Source: Burkholderiales bacterium (GTDB taxonomy: Bacteria > Pseudomonadota > Gammaproteobacteria > Burkholderiales > Burkholderiaceae_C). Taken from it: a stretch of 64,000 nt of DNA. Each line of letters opens with the position of its first letter. Position 1 is the first letter of the stretch. Below, piece by piece: positions 11,029-18,864 of this stretch. Under the pieces are notes generated by a model. The model was not told the origin of the DNA and did no database searches. It worked only from the letters and a program-made list of their open reading frames with translations. Made by a program: the position numbers and the translations under genes. Location: the NCBI GenBank assembly GCA_016223165.1, contig JACRPO010000007.1:434001-498000 (forward strand). Reading direction: 5' to 3'.

Positions 11029-12489
11029 ATGCGCGCCACCGAACTGCTGGGCCGCCAGCAAGACCCCATCGTCGCCATCGCCACCGCGGCGGGCCGCGGC
11101 GCCGTGGGCATCGTGCGCGCTTCGGGCCGTGACCTGCGGCCGCTGATCGCCTCGGTGTGCGGCCGCTCACTCGTGCCGCGCCAGGCGACGTTGTTGCCCT
11201 TCCTCGGCGATGGCGGCGAAACGCTCGACCGCGGCCTCGCCATCCACTTCCCGGCGCCGCACTCCTACACTGGCGAAGACGTGCTCGAACTGCAGGCACA
11301 CGGCGGCCCGGTGCTGCTGCAGTTGCTGCTGGCGCGCTGCCTGCAAGCCCTGCCCGGCGCGCGGCTGGCCGAGCCGGGCGAGTTCACCCAACGCGCCTTC
11401 CTCAACGACAAGCTCGACCTCGCGCAGGCCGAGGCCGTGGCCGATCTCATCGAGGCCAGCACCGAGGCCGCCGCGCGCTCGGCGGCGCGTTCGTTGGCGG
11501 GGGCCTTCTCCGCCGAAGTGCACGCCCTCGCCGCGCGCATCGTGCGGCTGCGCCTGCTCGTCGAGGCGACGCTCGATTTCCCCGAGGAGGAGATCGACCA
11601 CCTCGAGCGCGCGGGCGCGCGCGCGCAGCTCGACGCCATCGTCGCTGCCGTCGACACGACGCTCGCCGGCGCGCGCCGCGGCGCGCTGCTGCGCGAGGGG
11701 CTGCACGTCGTGCTCGCCGGCCAGCCCAACGTGGGCAAGAGCTCGCTGCTCAACGCGCTCGCGGGCGCCGAGCTGGCGATCGTCACGCCGATCCCCGGCA
11801 CCACGCGCGACCGGCTGCGCGAGACCATCCAGATCGAGGGCGTGCCGCTGCACGTGATCGACACCGCCGGCCTGCGCCACGACGAGCAGGCGGCCGACGA
11901 GGTCGAGCGCATCGGCATCGCGCGCAGCTGGCAGGCCATTGCCGAAGCCGATGCGGTGATCTTCCTGCACGACCTCACGCGCCTGGGCGAGCCCGCCTTC
12001 GAGGAGGCCGAGCGCCGCATCGCGGCGCGGCTGCCGGCCGGCGTGCCGCGGCTGGAGGTCTACAACAAGGCCGACGCTGTGGGCGCGATCGAGGCGGGCG
12101 GCGCGAAGGACACGAAGGACACGAAGGACGCGAAGGTCACCGGCCGCGAGGGGAGGCGTGCCGTGCCCGTGCCGGCCGGCGGCCTCGCGCTCTCGGCCCG
12201 TACCGGCGCCGGGCTCGCGGCGCTGCGCCAGGCGTTGCTCGAGCAGGCCGGCTGGCAAGCCGCCCCGGAGGGTACCGTCATCGCGCGCACGCGCCATGTC
12301 GAGGCGCTGCGGCGCACGCGCGAGCACCTCGGTGCCGCCGTCGTCCACGCCGCCGCACGCGACACCGCGCTCGACCTGCTGGCCGAGGAGCTGCGCCTGG
12401 CGCACCAGGCGCTGGGCGAGATCACGGGCGAGTTCACGAGCGACGATCTGCTGGGCGAGATCTTCGGACACTTCTGCATCGGCAAGTAA
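11029..12489 (+). CDS. mnmE: tRNA uridine-5-carboxymethylaminomethyl modification GTPase MnmE
   Basis: GTPase that works with MnmG to make cmnm5U34 in the wobble position of certain tRNAs. The 486-residue protein has an N-terminal formyl-THF-binding domain ([22 protein letters not shown]), a helical domain, and an inserted G domain with G1 [14 protein letters not shown], switch TTRD, G3 DTAGLR and G4 NKAD. It ends with the invariant CIGK (FCIGK), whose cysteine is characteristic of the family. Between G4 and G5 (about residues 359-372) is a charged insert [10 protein letters not shown] encoded by four 9-bp repeats (12103-12138). The start at 11029 gives the family N terminus; the upstream ATG at 10945 adds unrelated residues. 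Confidence 0.96.
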   Translation: MRATELLGRQQDPIVAIATAAGRGAVGIVRASGRDLRPLIASVCGRSLVPRQATLLPFLGDGGETLDRGLAIHFPAPHSYTGEDVLELQAHGGPVLLQLLLARCLQALPGARLAEPGEFTQRAFLNDKLDLAQAEAVADLIEASTEAAARSAARSLAGAFSAEVHALAARIVRLRLLVEATLDFPEEEIDHLERAGARAQLDAIVAAVDTTLAGARRGALLREGLHVVLAGQPNVGKSSLLNALAGAELAIVTPIPGTTRDRLRETIQIEGVPLHVIDTAGLRHDEQAADEVERIGIARSWQAIAEADAVIFLHDLTRLGEPAFEEAERRIAARLPAGVPRLEVYNKADAVGAIEAGGAKDTKDTKDAKVTGREGRRAVPVPAGGLALSARTGAGLAALRQALLEQAGWQAAPEGTVIARTRHVEALRRTREHLGAAVVHAAARDTALDLLAEELRLAHQALGEITGEFTSDDLLGEIFGHFCIGK

Positions 12490-12515
12490 AGGGCTTGGCC
12501 GGCCGCCTGGCCAAC

Positions 12516-12587
12516 CGCCCGGTCGACCGCGCGGTCGCTCGTCCGGTCACTCGCCCGGCCACTCACCGGGTCACTTGCCCGGTCATT
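12516..12587. repeat. Six-unit 12-bp imperfect tandem repeat downstream of mnmE
   Basis: Six consecutive 12-bp units of the form CGCCCGGTCACT (12516, 12528, 12540, 12552, 12564, 12576) fill most of the gap between the convergent mnmE and antiporter genes. Adjacent units differ at one to four positions. Confidence 0.75.
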
Positions 12588-12601
12588 GGCCCGGGCAAGG
12601 G

Positions 12602-14695
12602 TCAATCGGCGCCGAGCAGCTTCGCTTCGGCCAGGGCGAGCGGCTCGGGCAGCCCGCTCAGCACGAGCGTGTCGCCGCCACCGAGCACCAGGGCACCGTC
12701 GGCGGCGATCACCGCGCCGGCCGCCCGCCGCACCGAGACGACGCTGACACCGATGGCGTGCAGCGCCAGATGGTCGAGCGGGCGCCCGATGCACTCCGCC
12801 GCCTCGGGCAAGGTGACGCTGCGCAGCCGCGCCTGCTCGAGCTCGGCGACGGTGTCGTCGTCGGCGCCGTGGAAGTAGCCGCGCAGCAGGGTGTAGCGCG
12901 CATCGCGCGCGTCGCGCGTGATGCGGATGACGCGCTGCATCGGCACGCCCACCAGCGCCAGGGCGTGGCCGGCGAGCATCAGCGAGCCTTCCACCGCCTC
13001 GGGCACCACCTCGGTGGCGCCGGCGGCCTTGAGGCGGTCGATGTCGCTGTCGTCCACCGTGCGCACCACCACCGGCACCTTCGGCGCGTGGCCCTGCACG
13101 AGGGCGAGGACCTTCAGTGCCGAGGGCGTGTCGTGGTAGCTCACCACCACCGCGGCGGCGCGCGCGAGGCCGGCGGCCATCAGGCTCTGCAGCCGTGCGG
13201 CGTCGCCGAAGACCACGCTCTGGCCCGCCGCGGCGGCCTGGCGCACCCGGTCGGGGTCGAGGTCGAGCGCCATGTAGGGGATGCGCTCGGCGTCCAGCAG
13301 GCGCGCCAGGTTCTGGCCGCTGCGGCCGTAGCCGCAGATGATCACGTGCCGCTCGGCGGCCATCGAGCGCTTGGCGATCGTCGTCAGTGCCACCGACTGC
13401 ATCAGCCAGTCGCTCGAGCTCAGCTTGTTGACGATGGTGTTGCTGTGCAAGACCAGGAAGGGCGTGGCCAGCATCGACAGCACCATGCTGGCGAGGATGG
13501 GGCTCATCCACTGGCCCGCGACGAGCCCGTTCTCGGTGCCCTGCGTCAGCAGCACGAAGCCGAACTCGCCGGCCTGCGCGAGATAGAGGCCGGTGCGCAG
13601 GGCCACCCCCGGCGTGGCGCGAAAGGCCCTGGCCAGCGCCGCCACCAGGGCCGCCTTGGCCAGCACCGGCGCGGTGGTGAGCAGCAGCACGAGCAGCCAC
13701 TGGTCGAGCACCGGCCGCCAATCCAGCTTCATGCCGATGGTGATGAAGAACAGGCCCAGCAGCACGTCGTGGAAGGGCCGGATGTCGGTTTCCACCTGGT
13801 GCTTGTATTCGGTCTCGGCCACGAGCATGCCGGCGATGAAGGCGCCGAGCGCAAGCGAAAGGCCCGCGTGCTCGGTGATCCAGGCGAGCCCCAGCGTCAC
13901 CAGCAGCAGGTTGAGGATGAAGAGCTCGTCGCTCTTGCGTCGCGCCACGAGCGTGAGCCACCAGCGCATCACCTTCTGCCCGCCCACCAGCAGCACGGCC
14001 AGGAGCGCGGCCGCCTTGGCGAGCGCCCAGCCGAGCGCGACGAGCAGTTCCTCGGGCGGCGAGGTGAGGGCGGGGATGAGCACCAGCAGCGGCACGACGG
14101 CCAGGTCCTGGAAGAGCAGCACGCCCATGACGCGCCGGCCATGTTCGCTCTCGAGCTCCAGCCGCTCGGCCATCAGCTTGACGACGATGGCCGTGGAGCT
14201 CATCGCGATGGCGCCGCCGAGCACGACGGCGCCGCGCCACGACATCTCCCAGCTCGCGCCGGTGATCGCCTGCCAGCCGAGCACGAGCAGCGCGTGCCCG
14301 GCGAGCGTGCCCACCATCGTCAGCAGCACCTGCAGCAGCCCGAGGCCGAAGACGAGCGTGCGCATGCTGCGCAGCTTGGGCAGGTTGAACTCGAGCCCGA
14401 TGACGAACATCAGGAAGACGACGCCGAACTCGGCGAGGTACTTCACGCCGGCGCTGTCCTGCGCGACGGCTAGCGTGTGCGGCCCGATCAGCACGCCCAC
14501 GACGAGGTAGCCGAGCATCGGCGGCAGCTTCAGCGAGCGGCAGGCCACGGCGCCCAGCACGGCGGCGACCAGGTAGAGCAGGACGAGTTCGAGGGTGGTG
14601 GCCAAGACGCGAGAGGTGGCGGGTGCGGCCCGGCCGCGGCGCGGACGCGGGCCTGCGACGGTGCCTAGAATGCGCCGGTATCGTATGCGAGGCAT
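12602..14695 (-). CDS. KefB/YbaL-type monovalent cation:proton antiporter with TrkA domains
   Basis: Inner-membrane cation:proton antiporter (CPA2 family), which expels K+ or Na+ in exchange for protons. After a leader come about 12 membrane helices typical of Na_H_exchanger (LELVLLYLVAAVLGAVACRSLKLPPMLGYLVVGVLIGPHTL; LGAFIAGMLVAETEYKHQVETDIRPFHDVLLGLFFITIGM). A cytoplasmic TrkA-N/RCK domain (HVIICGYGRSGQNLARLLD) and a TrkA-C domain follow. Length 697 with the ATG at 14695, but homologues usually start near the first helix; a TTG at 14605 (667 residues, MATTLELVLLYL) may be the true start because the first 30 residues are Arg/Pro-rich and carry no family signal. It is divergent from kdsD and convergent with mnmE. 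KefB-like sensing ligands cannot be inferred. Confidence 0.9.
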   Translation of the reverse strand: MPRIRYRRILGTVAGPRPRRGRAAPATSRVLATTLELVLLYLVAAVLGAVACRSLKLPPMLGYLVVGVLIGPHTLAVAQDSAGVKYLAEFGVVFLMFVIGLEFNLPKLRSMRTLVFGLGLLQVLLTMVGTLAGHALLVLGWQAITGASWEMSWRGAVVLGGAIAMSSTAIVVKLMAERLELESEHGRRVMGVLLFQDLAVVPLLVLIPALTSPPEELLVALGWALAKAAALLAVLLVGGQKVMRWWLTLVARRKSDELFILNLLLVTLGLAWITEHAGLSLALGAFIAGMLVAETEYKHQVETDIRPFHDVLLGLFFITIGMKLDWRPVLDQWLLVLLLTTAPVLAKAALVAALARAFRATPGVALRTGLYLAQAGEFGFVLLTQGTENGLVAGQWMSPILASMVLSMLATPFLVLHSNTIVNKLSSSDWLMQSVALTTIAKRSMAAERHVIICGYGRSGQNLARLLDAERIPYMALDLDPDRVRQAAAAGQSVVFGDAARLQSLMAAGLARAAAVVVSYHDTPSALKVLALVQGHAPKVPVVVRTVDDSDIDRLKAAGATEVVPEAVEGSLMLAGHALALVGVPMQRVIRITRDARDARYTLLRGYFHGADDDTVAELEQARLRSVTLPEAAECIGRPLDHLALHAIGVSVVSVRRAAGAVIAADGALVLGGGDTLVLSGLPEPLALAEAKLLGAD

Positions 14696-14777
14696 GTGCC
14701 GCGGCCGGCCCGGACCGCCTCCCAGCGACCCCTCTCCGCCTCCCGTTCGCGTCGCATTCGCGCCCGTTCGCCCCTCG

Positions 14778-15791
14778 ATGAGCTCGCCCACACCCTTCGA
14801 CGCCGAACGCGCGCTGGCGCTGGCGGCGCGCACCTTCGAGATCGAGGCGCGTGCGCTGCACGGGCTGGCCGCGCAGCTCGGCCGGCATGCCGGCGAGGGC
14901 TTCGCCGCCGCGGTGCGCGCCATCCTCGAGTGCCGCGGCCGCGTGGTCGTGATGGGCATGGGCAAGAGCGGCCATGTCGGGCGCAAGATCGCCGCCACGC
15001 TCGCCTCCACCGGCACGCCGGCGTTCTTCGTCCACCCGGCCGAGGCGAGCCACGGCGACCTCGGCATGGTGCTCGCCGGCGACATCGTGCTGGCGCTTTC
15101 CAACAGCGGCGAGAGCGACGAGCTGGCCGCCATCCTGCCGGCCATCCGGCGCCTGGGCGTGCGGCTGGTGGCGATGACGGGCAACGCCGAGTCGACGCTG
15201 GCGCAACACGCCGAGGTCGTTCTCGCCAGCGCCGTCGCCGAGGAGGCCTGCCCGCTCAACCTGGCGCCGACGGCGAGCACGACGGCGCAGATGGCGCTCG
15301 GCGATGCGCTGGCGGTGGCGCTGCTCGATGCACGCGGCTTCCGCGAGGAGGACTTCGCGCGCTCGCATCCCGGCGGCAGCCTCGGGCGCAAGCTGCTGAT
15401 GCACGTGCGCGACCTCATGCGCAGCGGCGAGGCCGTGCCGCGCGTGCCGCCCGGCGCCACGCTCAATCAACTGCTGCGCGAGATGACGGGCAAGGGCCTC
15501 GGCTTCACCGCCGTCGTCGACGAGGCCGGCCGTCCGGTGGGCATCTTCACCGACGGCGACCTGCGCCGCCTCATCGAGCGCAGCGAGGGCGACCTGCGTC
15601 ACCTCACGCAGCTCGATGCCGGGCAGGTGATGCATCGCGGCGCGCACCTCGTGCGCGAGGACGCGCTGGCCGTCGACGCCGCCGGCGTGATGGAGCAGCA
15701 CCGCGTCACGAGCGTGCTCGTCGTCGACGCCGCCGGCCACCTCGTGGGGGCGCTCAACTCCAACGACCTGATGCGGGCCAAGGTCATCTGA
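14778..15791 (+). CDS. kdsD: D-arabinose 5-phosphate isomerase (KpsF/GutQ family)
   Basis: Converts ribulose 5-phosphate to arabinose 5-phosphate, the first step of Kdo synthesis for LPS. The 337 residues hold an SIS domain (VVVMGMGKSGHVGRKIAATLASTGTPAFF, HPAEASHGDLGM, LSNSGES) followed by two CBS domains (about residues 210-337). The conserved segment ACPLNLAPTASTTAQMALGDALAVALL is intact. It is followed directly by kdsC and lptC on the same strand, which makes a Kdo/LPS operon. A TAGAAT (-10 like) at 14666-14671 lies upstream, without a clear -35. ATG 14778 is chosen because upstream in-frame sequence is low complexity. Confidence 0.95.
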   Translation: MSSPTPFDAERALALAARTFEIEARALHGLAAQLGRHAGEGFAAAVRAILECRGRVVVMGMGKSGHVGRKIAATLASTGTPAFFVHPAEASHGDLGMVLAGDIVLALSNSGESDELAAILPAIRRLGVRLVAMTGNAESTLAQHAEVVLASAVAEEACPLNLAPTASTTAQMALGDALAVALLDARGFREEDFARSHPGGSLGRKLLMHVRDLMRSGEAVPRVPPGATLNQLLREMTGKGLGFTAVVDEAGRPVGIFTDGDLRRLIERSEGDLRHLTQLDAGQVMHRGAHLVREDALAVDAAGVMEQHRVTSVLVVDAAGHLVGALNSNDLMRAKVI

Positions 15792-15792
15792 C

Positions 15793-16401
15793 GTGGACGG
15801 TCCCGCTCGGGTGACGACACCCTCGCTGCGCTTCGCGCCCGAGCTGCTGCTGCGGGCGCAGGGGCGGGGCCTGGGCATGAAGGCCGCCATCCTCGATGTC
15901 GATGGCGTGCTCACCGACGGCACGCTCTTCGTCGGCGCCGAGGGCGAGTTGATGAAGCCGTTCCACGTGCTCGACGGCCATGGGCTGAAGCTGCTGCGCG
16001 CCGGCGGCATCGAGCCGCTGGTCATCACCGGCCGTGACAGTGCCGCGGTGCGCCGCCGCGTCGCCGACCTCGGCCTCGAGCGCGCCGTCTACGGGGCCGC
16101 CGACAAGCTTGCCGCCGCCGCGGCGCAGCTCACCGAGCTGGGTGTGGACTGGGACGACGTGGCCGTGATCGGCGACGACTGGCCCGACCTGCCGCTGCTC
16201 GCGCGCGCCGGCTTCGCGGCCGCACCGCCGAATGCGCATGCCGAGGTGCGCGCGGCCGTGCATCACGTGACGCAGGCACGCGGCGGCGAGGGCGCGGCGC
16301 GCGAGTTCTGCGACCTGCTCCTGATGGCCGCGGGTCGCTACGCGCAGCTGCTGCAGTCCTATGCCGGCGGCGGCGCCGCGCCGACGCTGGACGCGCGCTA
16401 G
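15793..16401 (+). CDS. kdsC: 3-deoxy-D-manno-octulosonate 8-phosphate phosphatase
   Basis: HAD-superfamily phosphatase that converts Kdo 8-phosphate to Kdo. The nucleophile motif is DVDGVLTDGTL (residues about 36-46), motif II is in VITGRDS, and the C-terminal metal motif is GDDWPDLPLL, which corresponds to GDDxxDLP of the family. The GTG at 15793 starts 1 bp after the kdsD stop and gives 202 residues; an in-frame GTG at 15811 (196 residues) is equally plausible since the family core starts well after both. Gene order kdsD-kdsC-lptC is standard. Confidence 0.93.
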   Translation: MDGPARVTTPSLRFAPELLLRAQGRGLGMKAAILDVDGVLTDGTLFVGAEGELMKPFHVLDGHGLKLLRAGGIEPLVITGRDSAAVRRRVADLGLERAVYGAADKLAAAAAQLTELGVDWDDVAVIGDDWPDLPLLARAGFAAAPPNAHAEVRAAVHHVTQARGGEGAAREFCDLLLMAAGRYAQLLQSYAGGGAAPTLDAR

Positions 16402-16420
16402 CCGCGCCGCGGTGCCCGCC

Positions 16421-17155
16421 ATGGCCGTCGAACTGCACCTGCCCGACCTGCCGGAGGTGGCGATCTCGCTCGGCCACTCGCCGGCGGGGGAGCCCATCGA
16501 CGCTGCGGCGGGTGCGGCCTCGCAGGCGGGCGTCTCGAGGCGCATCACGCTGCCATGGCACCTGCGCGTGCGCGATGCGCTGTCGGCCTACCTGCCGCTG
16601 CTGCTGATGCTGCTCATCGCGCTGGCCACCTGGTGGCTGGTCAAGGAGACGCCGGTGCCCGAGCCACCCGCACCGCCGCGCGCCATGCGCAGCGAGCCCG
16701 ACTACTCGATGCGCAGCTTCGCGCTCGAACGGTTCGACGCCGACGGGCGACTGAAGATGCGCATCGAGGGCGATCTGCTGCGCCACTACCCCGACACGAA
16801 CCGCGTCGAGATCGACGGCGCCCGCATCCGCGCCTTCGCCGCCGACGGGCGCGAGACGCTGGCGACGGCCCGGCGCGCGCTCGGCAACGGCGACGGCAGC
16901 GAGATCCAGCTGCTCGGCGGTGCCGAGGTGACGAGCCGCGACGCGGCCGGCCAGCCGGTGCTGATCCGCAGCGAGTTCCTGCATGCCTTCCTCGTCACCG
17001 AGCGCGTGCGCACGCACCTGCCGGTGCTGGCGCGCTTCGGCGGAACCGAGATGACGGCCGGCGGGATCGACTACGACAACGCGGCGCGAAGGCTGGAGTT
17101 CCGGGGGCCGGTGCGGGCCGTGTTCATCCCGCGCGCAGCGCCGGAGCGGCGATGA
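16421..17155 (+). CDS. lptC: LPS export ABC transporter periplasmic protein LptC
   Basis: Single-pass inner-membrane protein that hands LPS from LptBFG to LptA. The 244-residue product carries one membrane helix (YLPLLLMLLIALATWWLV, about residues 56-73) followed by a periplasmic beta-jellyroll (DYSMRSFALERFDADGRLKMRIEGDLLRHYP, LLGGAEVTSRDAAG). The cytoplasmic N terminus of about 50 residues is longer than usual. It sits after kdsC as expected, but its stop overlaps the start of an SDR gene (ATGA), not lptA. Confidence 0.9.
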   Translation: MAVELHLPDLPEVAISLGHSPAGEPIDAAAGAASQAGVSRRITLPWHLRVRDALSAYLPLLLMLLIALATWWLVKETPVPEPPAPPRAMRSEPDYSMRSFALERFDADGRLKMRIEGDLLRHYPDTNRVEIDGARIRAFAADGRETLATARRALGNGDGSEIQLLGGAEVTSRDAAGQPVLIRSEFLHAFLVTERVRTHLPVLARFGGTEMTAGGIDYDNAARRLEFRGPVRAVFIPRAAPERR

Positions 17156-17976
17156 ACGCGTCTGCGCCGCCCGCCGGCGCCGCGCGCGCGGGAGCGCACG
17201 CGCCGCTCGCCTTCATCACCGGGGCCTCGAGCGGCATCGGCCAGGCCCTGGCGGCGCGCTACGCTGCGCTCGGCTGGCGGCTGGCGCTCGTCGCCCGCCG
17301 CGAGGGCGTGCTGCAGGAATGGGCACGCGCGGCCGGGCTCGACGGCGAGCGCTGCGCCACCTACGCTGCCGACGTGGCCGAGGTGCCGAGCATCGTTGCC
17401 GCCGGCGCGGCCTGCATGGCGCGCCAGGGGCTGCCCGATGTCGTCATCGCCAACGCCGGCATCAGCGTCGGCATGGATACCGCCGAGCGCGAGGACCTCG
17501 ACGTGATGCGCGACATGCTCGCGCTCAACGTGCTCGGGGTCGCCGCCACCTTCCATCCCTTCGTGGCGGCCATGCGCGAGCGCGGCGGCGGCCGGCTCGT
17601 GGGCGTCGCCAGCATGGCGGCGCTGCGCGGCCTGCCCGGGCACGGCGCCTACTGTGCGAGCAAGGCCGGCGTGGTGGCCTATTGCGAGAGTCTTCGCGTC
17701 GAGTGCCGTTTCAGCGGCGTGCGCGTGGTGACGCTGCTGCCGGGCTACGTGGCCACGCCGCTGACGGCGCACAACCCGTATTCGATGCCGTTCCTCATCG
17801 ATGCCGGCACGTTCGCGCAGCACGCAGTGCGCGCCATCGAGGCCGGCACGAGCCTGCGCATCATCCCGTGGCAGATGGCGATCGTGGCGCCCCTGATGCG
17901 TAACCTGCCCAACGCGCTCTACGACCGCCTGTTCAAGGGCCGCAAGCGCAAGCCGCGGCGCGGTGCCGCCGCTTGA
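17152..17976 (+). CDS. Short-chain dehydrogenase/reductase
   Basis: Classical SDR of 274 residues; substrate unknown. The NAD(P)-binding motif is TGASSGIG (about residues 23-30), followed by VIANAGIS, catalytic Ser in GVASMAALRG and YCASKAG with the YxxxK pair. The dinucleotide motif is followed by ARRE, which leans to NADP preference. The C terminus has a membrane-like stretch (IIPWQMAIVAPLMRNLPNALYDRLFKGRKRK) ending in a basic tail, as in SDRs anchored to membranes. Its ATG overlaps the lptC stop, so it is probably translated with the Kdo/LPS genes, in the place normally taken by lptA. A role in envelope lipid metabolism is possible from context only. Confidence 0.88.
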   Translation: MNASAPPAGAARAGAHAPLAFITGASSGIGQALAARYAALGWRLALVARREGVLQEWARAAGLDGERCATYAADVAEVPSIVAAGAACMARQGLPDVVIANAGISVGMDTAEREDLDVMRDMLALNVLGVAATFHPFVAAMRERGGGRLVGVASMAALRGLPGHGAYCASKAGVVAYCESLRVECRFSGVRVVTLLPGYVATPLTAHNPYSMPFLIDAGTFAQHAVRAIEAGTSLRIIPWQMAIVAPLMRNLPNALYDRLFKGRKRKPRRGAAA

Positions 17977-18039
17977 GCGGCCCGCGCGCAGAGCCCTTCT
18001 GCTTCCAGCCTAGCAGGGGAGGGCCGGGCCGGAAGACGA

Positions 18040-18067
18040 AGCGCCGGCTGCTTGTGCGGCCGGCGCT
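18040..18067 (-). terminator. Hairpin between SDR and RRM genes
   Basis: AGCGCCGGC (18040-18048) and GCCGGCGCT (18059-18067) form a perfect 9-bp stem with a 10-nt loop. Read on the minus strand it follows the RRM gene stop by 43 nt and is trailed by a T-rich TCGTCTTCC, so it may end that transcript. The two flanking genes converge here. Confidence 0.5.
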
Positions 18068-18109
18068 CGGTCTGCGGGCACCACGAGTGCGGTGCCCGAG
18101 GGGGCTGGA

Positions 18110-18613
18110 TCAGTAGCCGCCCTGGCCGCCGCCGCCGCGGTTGCCGCCGCCGTAGCCGCCGCCGCCACTGCGGCCGCCGCCACCGCCGTAGGGGCTGCGG
18201 CCGCCGCCGCCGCCACCGCCGTAGGGGCTGCGGCCACCGCCACCGCCACCACCGCCGTAGCCGCCACCACCGCCGCCGCCGCCATAGCCGCCACCGCCGC
18301 CGCCGTAGCCACCGCCACCACCGCTGCGACCACCGCCACCGCCGCCGAAGCCGCCCGGGCGATCCTCGCGCGGGCGTGCTTCATTGACGACGACGGCGCG
18401 GCCCTCGAGGGCCTGGCCGTTCATGCCGTTGATGGCGGCCTGCGCCTCGGCGTCCGAGCCCATCTCGACGAAGCCGAAGCCCTTCGAGCGGCCGGTCTCG
18501 CGGTCCATCATCACCTTGGCCGAGGTGACGGTACCGAACTGCGAAAAGGCCTGCTGCAGCGATTCGTCGCGCACGGAATAGGCCAGGTTACCTACGTAAA
18601 GCTTGTTTCCCAC
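18110..18613 (-). CDS. Glycine-rich RRM RNA-binding protein
   Basis: Small RNA-binding protein of the bacterial Rbp/cold-inducible type. Residues 1-78 form a single RRM with RNP2 KLYVGNL and RNP1 SKGFGFVEM, both with aromatic RNA-contact residues in place. Residues about 85-167 are a Gly-rich tail with YGGGGGG and RSPYGGGGG repeats (RGG/GY-like), unusually long for this family. The tail is encoded by a strongly repetitive CCGCCGCCA-type stretch (about 18115-18350), which is prone to length changes. The leader of about 95 nt is consistent with the post-transcriptional control known for cold-shock RRM proteins, but no cold-box was identified. Confidence 0.95.
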   Translation of the reverse strand: MGNKLYVGNLAYSVRDESLQQAFSQFGTVTSAKVMMDRETGRSKGFGFVEMGSDAEAQAAINGMNGQALEGRAVVVNEARPREDRPGGFGGGGGGRSGGGGGYGGGGGGYGGGGGGGGYGGGGGGGGRSPYGGGGGGGRSPYGGGGGRSGGGGYGGGNRGGGGQGGY

Positions 18614-18712
18614 GGGGAGCCCTCAAGAAGAACAACGAGAACCATGCGGAGCTCAACCCTGCGTGAACCAATTCATGCGCAAGAGGCGCGGCTGCCAGAC
18701 ACAGACCCGCCG

Positions 18713-18743
18713 ATTATCGGACCGGGCGCATCGACTGTGTAAA
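18713..18743 (-). promoter_or_regulatory. Possible promoter of RRM gene
   Basis: On the minus strand, TTTACA (18743-18738) and GATAAT (18718-18713) lie 19 bp apart, upstream of the RRM gene. Both hexamers match five of six consensus bases; the spacer is longer than the ideal 17. Confidence 0.45.
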
Positions 18744-18864
18744 GGTTGGCAATGCGACTTTGTTGTTTTGCCGCGTCCGGGCAAACCCGCGGTCGCGGGC
18801 CGCGGCGAGCGCAGCGCACTGTTGTCGCGCGGGGCCGGCGCGGTTCCGCCCCTACCATCGCGCG

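Noticed and set aside
12060..16028. A minus-strand frame of 1322 codons across the antiporter and kdsD
   Set aside because: It switches from the shadow of kdsD to the shadow of the antiporter and shows Arg/Ala/Gly-rich sequence without motifs.
18115..18350. CRISPR or minisatellite array in the GC-rich CCGCCGCCA stretch
   Set aside because: It is the codon repeat of the Gly-rich tail of the RRM gene; no spacers or consistent direct repeats are present.
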